From assembly GCA_001661515.1 (NCBI GenBank), contig LUVW01000046.1, forward strand, positions 39,592 through 103,591: a DNA stretch of 64,000 nt. Reading direction: 5' to 3'. The translations under genes were made by a program, and so were the position numbers. Under the pieces are notes generated by a model. That model had not been told where the DNA came from. It was given only the letters and a program-made list of their open reading frames with translations, and searched no databases. The number at the start of each line of letters is the position of its first letter. Position 1 is the first letter of the stretch. Shown here piece after piece: positions 53,112-61,878 of this stretch. The DNA comes from Capniomyces stellatus (lineage: Eukaryota > Kickxellomycota > Harpellomycetes > Harpellales > Legeriomycetaceae).

Positions 53112-56100
53112 ATGTCAGCCGAAGAAGCGAGGAAGAAAGGGTTGGTGGGATCAAGAAGGGGAACGCCGGTGGTAGATGAGCCAATTCCGTTTTTCCAAGG
53201 AGCGTCAGGAGATTCTGATTTTTTTGCAGTAGTGGATAAAGGCACGCCATTAAAAAATTCAATGGGGGTTCAAAACTTGAGTGTGGGGAATAATGGAGAT
53301 CAGGATTTCTTTAACCAAAGCTATAGCAATTCACAAGACCCAGGATATAGGTATGAAGACGAGGCTATAGTGCCAAACAACAATGTGATGTATAACAGCA
53401 ACAAAATGGGCGCAAGTGCGAGTATGGGGGTGAACCAAGGGGCAGTGGAACAGTTTGGATACGTAGTTGATAAGACCAAATCTATGGGGGGGGCATTTTC
53501 GACATTAAACGGAGGCCTGGAGAATCAAAACAATTTGAATAATATGACAGCACGCGCAGGCGAGTATAGCCAAGGGTTAAACCAAGCAGGGAATACTTTG
53601 GGGTATGAGCAGGGATGGGAGACAAATGGCCAGCAGGCAGCCTACACGGCAGCAGGAGCTGTGGGGGTTGGGGGAGCTGAGGAAGCTGGAGGAGCTACAG
53701 GGGTGAATTGCGGGGTGCCGGTTTATGACGAGCAAAGTGGACAGTATTATGACCCGGCAACCGGAGATTACTATGACGTGAATTACCAGCAATATTACAA
53801 TGCAGGAACAGAGTCGTGGTATTATTACGATGAAACGGGAAACCAGATTGTGACTAGTGGCGGTTCAGCTGATTACCAACAAGAAGAGTTGGCACCAGAG
53901 GTCCAACAAACTTATGACCAAACTTATGACCAAGCTTATGAGCAGGGTTATGAGCAGGGTTATGATCCCAATTATGATCCCAATTATGATCCCAATTATA
54001 GCCAGGAATTAGATCATAGTACGAGCCAGGGTATAGATCGCAGTTATAGCCAGAACGTGGATCATAGTACAAGCCAAGGTTTAAATTATTCAGATAGTCA
54101 AAATGTGGGACAAAATGCAGGTCAAGATTATGGGCAGAGTATAGGGCAAGTGGAGGTGGAGGCAAAAGTAGAGATGATGATAAAAACAGAGTCGAGTATG
54201 TATTACAATGAAACAAGTGTTGATCAAAGTGGCCAGGAGTTTTACAACGAGCAAGAAGACTTTGCTATGTTGGCAGAGGAAAATGTTACAGATTTGCAGA
54301 CAAATTTCTCGGAGGCAACAGACTTGCAGCATATGGATCAGGGCGAGAGCGTTGTTTTGGGGGCAGTGAGAGCAGAAGAAACAGGAATGTTTGGGTTCCA
54401 AACAACAGTTTTGCACAGTTCAGGGGGATTTGTAGAAGAACACACACAGATAATTGAGGACACTAAAGTAGCGGATTTAAGGACTGAGAAGGAGTCGGAG
54501 TTGTGGATGCAGACTGAGCCAAAAGCAGAAACAAAGGCAGACCTCAATCAATTATCAGACCTAAATCAATCTTCAGATCAGGTTGGGGCCAACGAGGAAA
54601 CTGTTGGAGCAAAAATAAAAGTAGAAAACGAAACTTTCGAAATGTTGGAAAGTGAAATAAGCGGAGGAGAAAAGGACCTAAATCTAAATCTAAATCAAAA
54701 TCAAAATCAAAATCAAAGCCAAAGCGTAGTACCAACAAATGAGCCAACAGAAGTGAAGAGTATAGTAGATGAATCAGGCGAAATTACAACTAAAGGATTG
54801 ACGATGGAGGTTGTAGAAGAGCCAAAAGAAATCAAAAAAGAAGCTTTGGAAAGCGGATCCAATGAACAAGCAGAGCGTGGCTTGGAAGAAGCAAAAGTAG
54901 AGGAGACAAAAGTAGAAGAAACAAAAGTAGAGGAAACAAAAGTAGAGGAAACAAAAGTAGAGGAAACGGAATTGAAAGAAACAAAAGTGGAAGAAGCAAA
55001 AGTGGAAGAAGCAAAAGTGGAAGAAGCAAATGTTGAAACGGACAAGGGGGATGTGAGTAGTGGATTGGGGCAAGAGTTGAACAAATCCATGGAAAAAAGT
55101 ACAGTTAGTGACAATAGTACCAAACAAGAGACAATTGGACATATTGAGAATATGGTAGTTGGCAGTTTGAATGTTCCAAATAGTCCTAGTGTGGGGCCAG
55201 GGGCCAAAAGCGGCAAGAAGAAGAAGAAGAAGAAGAAGAAGAATGCAAACTCAGCATCAGTAACCCAAGAGTCAACTCCAGTTCTGGGTCCAAATGAACC
55301 AGCAGACAACCAAGGAATAGTTAAGGCAGAAACGGAATCTATTAGCCTTGAGGAAGAAGTTTTCAGGAGCGACCTAGTTGAAAGAATAAGGGAAACAATT
55401 TCTGAGGAGATAAATAGTGGTTTAGTAGAAGAAGTAAAAGAATTCAAGCTGGAATTAATAGAGGAAGTCAAAGAAGTATTAATAGAGGAAGCCAAAGAAG
55501 AGTTAATAGAGGAAATCAAAGAAGAATTAATAGAAAAAGTAGTAGAAGAATCAAAAGAAGAAAGTATGGAAGTTGATATACAAATGGAATTGGCATATCA
55601 ACAAGAGAGCAAGGAAGAGGAGATGGTGATTGTGGAAACGACATCTCAACGAATGACGGAAATAATACCAGAAGTTGTACAAGAAGTTGTGCCAGAGGTT
55701 GTACAAGAGGTTGTATCAGAAGTTGTACAAGAGGTTGTACAAGAAGTTGTGCCAGAGGTTGTACAAGAGGTTGTATCAGAAGTTGTACAAGAGGTTGTAT
55801 CAGAAGTTGTACAAGAGATAATACCAGAGGTTGTACAAGAAGTAGCACAAGAAGTAGTACCAGAGACAATAGTAGAGGAGAGAATGGGGCAGGAATATGT
55901 AGGTGATAATACAGAGGTTGGTTATGAGTATGATCAGACCCAGGAACAGAGAGAGTACAACGAGTACGGGTATGACCAGTATGGGTATGATGTAAACGGG
56001 TATGATCAGTATGGGTACGACCAGTACGGATACGACCAAAATGGGTATCAGAGCACAGCAGTGTACGCAGACCCAAACAATCCAGAGTCGTATGCTTATG

Positions 56101-59100
56101 CTTATGGGTATGACGAGAATGGTCAGTATGTAGAATATAGCAATGCAGAATATAGCAATGTAGAATATTCTCAGGAACAGCAACTGCAAGAGCCTGAGCA
56201 AGAAGTTTACCAACCCGAGTACGTAGAGAATGCAGGAGAACAGGCACAAGATTATTTGCAAGATCATTTGCAAGAACAAAGACAAGAACAGCCACAAGAG
56301 TATTCACAAGAGTATTCACAAGAGTATTTGCAAGAGCCAATAGAAAGTGTCAATGTAAATGCAAATGCGGAACAGTTTGTTGATAGGCAAATAGCAGAAA
56401 GTGGGTATGAAGGCCAAGTGGGCTGGGGAGAGTATCAGGAAGAGGGATATAGTAACGAGTATGGAACTGAGTATGGAAATGAATATGGAAATGAATATGG
56501 AAATGAGTATGGGAATGAATATGGAAATGAGTATGGGAATGAATATGAAAAAGAAAACACAGTACTGATGAGCAACCAGATAAGTGCACCGATGAAGGAG
56601 GTAGTAGACTCATATGCAAGTGAGGAGGTGGTGGTAAGGACAAATGCAAACATCAGCATCCACGGGGTAAGAAACTACCCACTGATAGCGTTTGGATTTG
56701 GAGGCGCAGTTGTAACGGTTTTCCCGACGATTAAGCGGGACAGCAGTAACAACCAATACGTGGATTCGTTGTTTTCAGTCAGTAAATTGAGTGCGATGAT
56801 TCCAGCAAAAAGCAGTGCAGCACCAGATGACAACCATTTTGTGTTCAACGGGATAGTCAACAGGCCTGAACACCTGCTGTCGCACATGGAGTTTGTGGTG
56901 GGCAAGTGCCAGACCGCAGTCAAAGAGGTGGATGCGATTAGTTCGTGGAAGCAACAAAACATCCAGCATTCACAGAGCGGAAAAAGCAGTTATTCATATG
57001 CTGACTCAGAGACTGAAAAAAACGACCAACTCAAAACAGACAAACAAAACATGGGCAAAAAGGCAATGTGGTCGGGATTGTCGCTGCTAGTTAGCTCAAG
57101 AGGGTTTTTGGAACAGTGCGACAAGACGTGTTTGCAGCAGCTGACTGACAACCTGATCAAGTTGGACAAACTGAACATGCATAATCTCAGGCTCAAACCC
57201 GCAACAGCAACAGCCTCAACAACAACAGCCTCAATAACAGCAGCTTCAACAACAACAGCTTCAACATTGGCTTTAACTTCAGTTAAATTGACCCATGGAA
57301 ACGAAAAGCAACTTGCAAAGCTAGAAAGTCTGCTGATGAGAGGCGACAAAAAACAGGCTGTAAACTATGCGATGGACAACGGGATGTGGGCTCAGGCCCT
57401 GATAGTGTCCAGCTGCACCAGCCACGAGGTCTGGCAGTCTACTGTCAAGGCATACATACAGGTATTCAGTTTGGGAGGAAAGTCGAGCAGTGGCAAACCA
57501 GCGGCTTTCAACTCAAGCCTTGTCTCTGAGTCTGAAGTAAGACCAGATGTCGAGTTGGATTATGGATCTAGATCTAGATCTGGATTTGTATCTGAATCTG
57601 AATCTGAATCTGAATCTGAATCTGAATCTGAATCTGAGTTCAAGTCCGAATCCAGATTTGGCACTAATGCTAACGTTGGCATGGAGACTGAAAGCTTCAA
57701 ACTGAAGGAGATTCTTGGGATTCAGTATGCTTTGTTTGCAGGAATGAAGTCGGAATCCTTAAGTATCAACAGTTTTTCCGCCCAAAGTCAAAACCAAAAC
57801 CAACAACAGTCAGAAAACCCAAATTTCAGCAGTCTCAACAGCCAGAAATCAGCCAATGAAGGTGCACCTAACCAATGGGCAAGAAGCTTGTCAATGATGT
57901 TGGCAAACTATACAACTGGGTACTCGGCTGTGATAAGTAATTTGGGTGATCGACTGCTGAATAACGGTGAAGTTCTTGGAGCACATTTGAGTTATGTATT
58001 GTCCATGTCAAGTTCGGTTTTATTCAAGAGAAACGCCAAGGGGTTCCCGCAAACAGCTCTGATAGGAAGTCCTTACACTAGTACTAGTAGTGGTGGTAGT
58101 AGTAGAAGTAGTAGTAGTTGTCAGGTTGGAGGACCATGGACCAAGTCTATGGAACTGGCGTTGAGATGGACTGAGATTTACGAAATGGTCCAGATTTTGC
58201 ATGCCGTTTCCAAATCCATTTCATCAAACGCATCGACTCAACAGCAGCAACCACAACCAGTCAGATTGGCTTGTTTGCCGCATCTGCAGGCATACAAACT
58301 GTCATATGCTTGGTGGCTGGTTGATTGTGGGTACTTGGAATTGGGGTTGCAGTACTGCTTAAGTCTAATCAACATAGTTAATGAGGTTGGGAAACCAAAT
58401 CCAGCAACAAACCCAGCAACAAACCCAGCAACAAAAACAAAGACACCAACCACAGTTGTACCAAACCAAAGCCAAAACCAAAATCAAAATCAGCAACAAA
58501 ACCAAAATCAGCAACTAAATCAAAACACTAGTTCGGCTCCTTCTTCCAGCTCCAGCAACAATTCAACACTTGCTTATTTGCATCCTCAGTTTGTGCAGAA
58601 TCTGTATGAGCTTAAAGACAGACTAATTGCTTTTGGTGTTGATCCAAAGGCTGTGCAGAGTCAGATATTGATGCAATGCCAGGCTCAGGGCGAAAATGCA
58701 GGTGTTGGTGGCAAGTCGTTTGCAGATTCAGGAATGTCCAACAGAGTAGGGTCGCAGAGCTGGCTGAATCTGACAGTTCCAAGACCATCGCTGACATCGA
58801 TCTTTTCTGCGTTTGACTCTGGAATCGACAAGCTGATTAGCGGCTCATCTGCCCCATCACCAACAAAGGACTCCCACGCAGACCCAGTCAATCCAGCCGC
58901 CAACAAAGCGAATGTCTGGGAACTGGGCCCCGACAAGTACTCCATTCCTGCCGATTCCCTGCGGATGGCCCCCAGCAGGAGTGGATCAGACATAGCTCCA
59001 TACGAGCAGCACCCAAGAAACATCGGTGCGAGTGTCTTTAACGATGGCATAGCAAGAACTCACTCGTCCCCGGTTGTTGATTCTGGGTCAACGTTTGTTT

Positions 59101-60677
59101 CCAAACCCATCAGCAGATCCCAACACCCCACATCCCAGCTATCCAACAGAACCAGCATGGATATCGACACCAATACCAACACCAACATTAGCAATGCTTT
59201 GTATAACAATCAGAGCCCCAACATAGACAACATTTCTAACCTTCCCCCGCAAATCAGTCTGGGCTCGGCCCCAGTCTCATCCCCAGTCCCAGCCTCAGGT
59301 CCTGGGTCAGTTCCTGGTCCAAATTTAAATGCACCAACCTCGCACCAAATGTATTCCAATAGATCATCTAACAAGCGTTCAGCCAACCGTAAACCAACAA
59401 GCACATTTGTGCCTCCAATTACCTCGCCGTTTGGCAACAGCACCATTCCCAACGCAAACCCAAGTCTCAACTCTGGCTTCAACAACTTTATCAACACCAC
59501 TCCGATTCCTGAAAGTGACGAAACTTTCAACGAGCCAAAGCACTCGGACCTGACTAACAACAGGCAAGACGAGCAGCACGAAAAGGAAAGGCGCGTTGAG
59601 CAGGACGATACTTTTGACGACGAGTTGCTGTTTGGCTTTGGAAACAAAGCCCTCTCCAAACCCAAGCCCAGCCCATCCAGTCTAGCCAATCAGCCCACAA
59701 CCGGAGCTGGTGGTGCAAGTGGTCCAAACAAAACCAATTCTAGCAATAAAGAGTCAGGTGCCGGTCAGCCTCAGGTGGAAAAGAAAGCAAGCAAGTTTGG
59801 GCTGAGTATGATCAAGGGGCTATTGTGGTCATCAACTCCATCGCCAACCTCAACATCAAACAACTCTGCTGACTCGTCAAACAGATCATCTCCAAACAAC
59901 GCCAGGACTAAAAAGGAGCAGGCTGACTTGGGCGAAAAGAGCAGCTTTGTGTATGACCCAATCGAGAAGCGCTGGGTCAACAAGTCCGCCAGCACGTCTG
60001 GAGATGCCGCCGAGGGTTCTGGTTCTGGTTCTGGTCCTGGTTCTGGTGCTGCCGGTGGTCCTCCTCCACTGAAACCCCCACCAACAAACAGGTTCCCGCC
60101 ATCAGTCCAGAATCCCCAGCACAGGTCGTTTAGCTCGTCAAACCTCAACCCAAACTCCAGACCCAACGGTCCAAACATCGGCAGTAATGGCGGCAGTGCC
60201 CACGCATACCCGCCAACAAAGCCCATTTCAAGTCTGTTGCCAAGCGCAAATCCAATCATCACAAGCCGCCCATCGTCGCCCCAGACTGCGGGTCGCGACG
60301 GAATCCCATCAAATCGCAGTGTTTTGGGGAGTCCAGGTAGCGTTCGGTCAGATGTTAGCAGCACAGGTTTTACTCATTTGTCAAGACCACAAAGCGTTGT
60401 GAATGCAGGCCAAAATGGAATAGGTAGTTCTGTCATGAGTATGACAAACAGTAATGTCAGTGGCACTAACAGCAATGGATACAGTAATGAATACAACAAT
60501 TCCGGATCTAGTCGTGTAGCATCACCAAGTTTGGCTCACGGAAGTCCGCTTAGTGGTGGTAGCGGTGGCGGTAGTATGCCTCTTCCTCCTCCTCCTCCCC
60601 CCTCTGCCAATGCTGGTGCTAAAGGCAGGAGACCTGTGAGGAAACGATATGTCGATATACTTAATCCTGGCCAGTAA
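53112..60677 (+). CDS. SEC16: COPII coat assembly protein SEC16
   Basis: 2521 residues, intronless, starting at the first ATG. Sec16 scaffolds ER exit sites and regulates Sar1/COPII budding. The N-terminal third has a Tyr-rich segment PVYDEQSGQYYDPATGDYYD followed by many repeats. The central conserved domain starts at ~1177 (NYPLIAFGFGGAVVTVFPT) and continues into the ACE1 helical domain (~1396-1850: LMRGDKKQAVNYAMDNGMWAQALIVSS, LACLPHLQAYKLSYAWWLVDCGYLELGLQY), which binds Sec13. The C-terminal third is Ser/Asn/Pro-rich, with KFGLSMIKGLLW (~2223) and a terminal RKRYVDILNPGQ, both typical of fungal Sec16. Repeats: KVEET (~593-640), EVVQ (~852-917), YDQYG (~950-980), NEYG (~1116-1147), Ser-Glu (~1495-1510). 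The usual fungal length is about 1900-2200. Confidence 0.93.
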   Translation: MSAEEARKKGLVGSRRGTPVVDEPIPFFQGASGDSDFFAVVDKGTPLKNSMGVQNLSVGNNGDQDFFNQSYSNSQDPGYRYEDEAIVPNNNVMYNSNKMGASASMGVNQGAVEQFGYVVDKTKSMGGAFSTLNGGLENQNNLNNMTARAGEYSQGLNQAGNTLGYEQGWETNGQQAAYTAAGAVGVGGAEEAGGATGVNCGVPVYDEQSGQYYDPATGDYYDVNYQQYYNAGTESWYYYDETGNQIVTSGGSADYQQEELAPEVQQTYDQTYDQAYEQGYEQGYDPNYDPNYDPNYSQELDHSTSQGIDRSYSQNVDHSTSQGLNYSDSQNVGQNAGQDYGQSIGQVEVEAKVEMMIKTESSMYYNETSVDQSGQEFYNEQEDFAMLAEENVTDLQTNFSEATDLQHMDQGESVVLGAVRAEETGMFGFQTTVLHSSGGFVEEHTQIIEDTKVADLRTEKESELWMQTEPKAETKADLNQLSDLNQSSDQVGANEETVGAKIKVENETFEMLESEISGGEKDLNLNLNQNQNQNQSQSVVPTNEPTEVKSIVDESGEITTKGLTMEVVEEPKEIKKEALESGSNEQAERGLEEAKVEETKVEETKVEETKVEETKVEETELKETKVEEAKVEEAKVEEANVETDKGDVSSGLGQELNKSMEKSTVSDNSTKQETIGHIENMVVGSLNVPNSPSVGPGAKSGKKKKKKKKKNANSASVTQESTPVLGPNEPADNQGIVKAETESISLEEEVFRSDLVERIRETISEEINSGLVEEVKEFKLELIEEVKEVLIEEAKEELIEEIKEELIEKVVEESKEESMEVDIQMELAYQQESKEEEMVIVETTSQRMTEIIPEVVQEVVPEVVQEVVSEVVQEVVQEVVPEVVQEVVSEVVQEVVSEVVQEIIPEVVQEVAQEVVPETIVEERMGQEYVGDNTEVGYEYDQTQEQREYNEYGYDQYGYDVNGYDQYGYDQYGYDQNGYQSTAVYADPNNPESYAYAYGYDENGQYVEYSNAEYSNVEYSQEQQLQEPEQEVYQPEYVENAGEQAQDYLQDHLQEQRQEQPQEYSQEYSQEYLQEPIESVNVNANAEQFVDRQIAESGYEGQVGWGEYQEEGYSNEYGTEYGNEYGNEYGNEYGNEYGNEYGNEYEKENTVLMSNQISAPMKEVVDSYASEEVVVRTNANISIHGVRNYPLIAFGFGGAVVTVFPTIKRDSSNNQYVDSLFSVSKLSAMIPAKSSAAPDDNHFVFNGIVNRPEHLLSHMEFVVGKCQTAVKEVDAISSWKQQNIQHSQSGKSSYSYADSETEKNDQLKTDKQNMGKKAMWSGLSLLVSSRGFLEQCDKTCLQQLTDNLIKLDKLNMHNLRLKPATATASTTTASITAASTTTASTLALTSVKLTHGNEKQLAKLESLLMRGDKKQAVNYAMDNGMWAQALIVSSCTSHEVWQSTVKAYIQVFSLGGKSSSGKPAAFNSSLVSESEVRPDVELDYGSRSRSGFVSESESESESESESESEFKSESRFGTNANVGMETESFKLKEILGIQYALFAGMKSESLSINSFSAQSQNQNQQQSENPNFSSLNSQKSANEGAPNQWARSLSMMLANYTTGYSAVISNLGDRLLNNGEVLGAHLSYVLSMSSSVLFKRNAKGFPQTALIGSPYTSTSSGGSSRSSSSCQVGGPWTKSMELALRWTEIYEMVQILHAVSKSISSNASTQQQQPQPVRLACLPHLQAYKLSYAWWLVDCGYLELGLQYCLSLINIVNEVGKPNPATNPATNPATKTKTPTTVVPNQSQNQNQNQQQNQNQQLNQNTSSAPSSSSSNNSTLAYLHPQFVQNLYELKDRLIAFGVDPKAVQSQILMQCQAQGENAGVGGKSFADSGMSNRVGSQSWLNLTVPRPSLTSIFSAFDSGIDKLISGSSAPSPTKDSHADPVNPAANKANVWELGPDKYSIPADSLRMAPSRSGSDIAPYEQHPRNIGASVFNDGIARTHSSPVVDSGSTFVSKPISRSQHPTSQLSNRTSMDIDTNTNTNISNALYNNQSPNIDNISNLPPQISLGSAPVSSPVPASGPGSVPGPNLNAPTSHQMYSNRSSNKRSANRKPTSTFVPPITSPFGNSTIPNANPSLNSGFNNFINTTPIPESDETFNEPKHSDLTNNRQDEQHEKERRVEQDDTFDDELLFGFGNKALSKPKPSPSSLANQPTTGAGGASGPNKTNSSNKESGAGQPQVEKKASKFGLSMIKGLLWSSTPSPTSTSNNSADSSNRSSPNNARTKKEQADLGEKSSFVYDPIEKRWVNKSASTSGDAAEGSGSGSGPGSGAAGGPPPLKPPPTNRFPPSVQNPQHRSFSSSNLNPNSRPNGPNIGSNGGSAHAYPPTKPISSLLPSANPIITSRPSSPQTAGRDGIPSNRSVLGSPGSVRSDVSSTGFTHLSRPQSVVNAGQNGIGSSVMSMTNSNVSGTNSNGYSNEYNNSGSSRVASPSLAHGSPLSGGSGGGSMPLPPPPPPSANAGAKGRRPVRKRYVDILNPGQ
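54890..55030 (+). repeat. 15-bp tandem repeat encoding (K)VEE(T/A) in SEC16
   Basis: About nine units of GTAGAGGAAACAAAA-like sequence encode KVEETKVEE and then KVEEAKVEE variants. Different end residues in the two halves suggest two rounds of expansion. Confidence 0.9.
55668..55862 (+). repeat. Higher-order EVVQ/EVVPEVVQ repeat in SEC16
   Basis: Units of GAAGTTGTACAA and GAGGTTGTACAA with alternating Pro or Ser codons encode EVVQEVVPEVV and EVVSEVV. A longer unit of about 60 bp is itself repeated, so this is a two-level tandem array. Confidence 0.85.
56455..56550 (+). repeat. 12-bp tandem repeat encoding (NEYG)n in SEC16
   Basis: Eight near-perfect units of GAATATGGAAAT encode Glu-Tyr-Gly-Asn. 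It lies just before the central conserved domain in a Tyr/Gly/Gln-rich, prion-like stretch. Confidence 0.9.
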
Positions 60678-60934
60678 AATATAAATTATCAGTTTTAATT
60701 TTTGTTTTAATTTTTGTTTTAATTATTTTAGTTTTAGTTTTATTATCATTATTATTATTGTTTGCTATCGTATATATTTTTATTTTATGTTGAAGGCGAG
60801 TTACAAGGACTTTTAGAATCACAATTTGAAATTATTCCACAAATGTTTAACAAACGAGAGTCAGATTTAACGATACTGATATTTTTATTATCAGTAGGAA
60901 TATTTACTCGAATTATATTGATGTTGTGGGCAAG

Positions 60935-61294
60935 CTCCTGGGAGAGGAGTTAAAATAACCAACCGCCAAGATTCTCAAGAATCCTGACACCCTCGGCGCC
61001 AAGACGGTGCTGGAAATAGCGTCGTTTTTTTTTTTGGGGGGGGGGGGGTTATCCACAAACCCCCCGTTACTTGATCCTGTCCAGGCTTAAAGTAGCACCA
61101 ATCTCCCTGAACCAATGTCCATCGAGTGCAGACGATCTAATTGATCGAAGAGGGTGTTGGCTAATAGAGTCATTTAAAATATCAAAATAGCACAGTGTTT
61201 TATAGTATTTTTATGGTATTGTTTAATATTGTATATCTTGTTGTGTTGTGTTGATTCTGTTGCCAACAAACCACATAAAAATATAAAAAATAAA
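60935..61294 (+). mobile_element. Retroelement 3' end, copy 2 (degenerate)
   Basis: Matches 12899-13235 along its whole length, including the 3' untranslated part, the CCAATAAACC-like signal (here CCAACAAACC) and the A-rich tail. The coding remnant is broken: a CAA codon of copy 1 is TAA here, and TTTTTGGAGGCC is replaced by T11G13 at 61025-61048. Upstream of the shared part a compatible frame continues (FNDTDIFIISRNIYSNYIDVVGK), so this copy is longer at its 5' end than copy 1. No target-site duplication was found. Confidence 0.75.
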
Positions 61295-61735
61295 ATCAGT
61301 ACTTGGCTATGTAATATAAACAGTGAGCTCAGAAACACCGTTATCGAATGTTCACCATACTACTCGATAGCAGCCACCATTATAATTTAGTTCTCCCCCA
61401 ACCAGTTTTTTTTAATATAATATGCAGCTATGCTTGTAATATTGGCGAGCTTCTATTACTCAAAAATAGAACATAACTTTGATTTTTTATTCCCCCAAAC
61501 GGTCCAGCTCTCCCCCCAACAACCCGACAATACACTTCTAAAGTTTTTTTGGGGAAAATTGTTGGGTGGGTCAATGGATGGTTTTGATTTGTTATATTAT
61601 TATTGATGCTACCATGGTGGCAATGTCTGCACTTGTAAATGCTTGATCAGCTTTATAAAGTACAATACAAAGCTAAGAGTCATACAATCTATATTTTCTA
61701 AACTGTGTATCTGAACAATCACACTTTATATTCGG

Positions 61736-61741
61736 TATAAA
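61736..61741 (+). promoter_or_regulatory. Candidate TATA box of the S1 protease gene
   Basis: TATAAA in the context CGGTATAAATGG, about 140 nt upstream of the ATG at 61879. Supported by sequence and distance only. Confidence 0.35.
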
Positions 61742-61878
61742 TGGACATGTGCCAAACCGAAAAAATTCAGATTTCCCTCAAAAAAAGTTCTCTGAAACAC
61801 TCTTAAAACCCAAAATCAACAAGAATAAGACAAACAAAGATACACACACAAAAAAAACAAAATAAAAACAATCCAACT

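Larger units (their letters stand above)
60678..61878. other. Region between SEC16 and the protease, containing the retroelement tail
   Basis: 60678-60930 is T-rich 3' flank that may also hold more of the retroelement: the reading frame of the fragment can be followed upstream to about 60856. 61300-61878 is the protease promoter region, with a candidate TATAAA at 61736-61741. Confidence 0.55.

Noticed and set aside
54713..56340. Minus-strand open frames of 268 and 274 codons opposite SEC16
   Set aside because: They lie antisense to the repeat-rich SEC16 coding region and consist of Ser/Phe/Leu or His/Ile runs dictated by the sense repeats.
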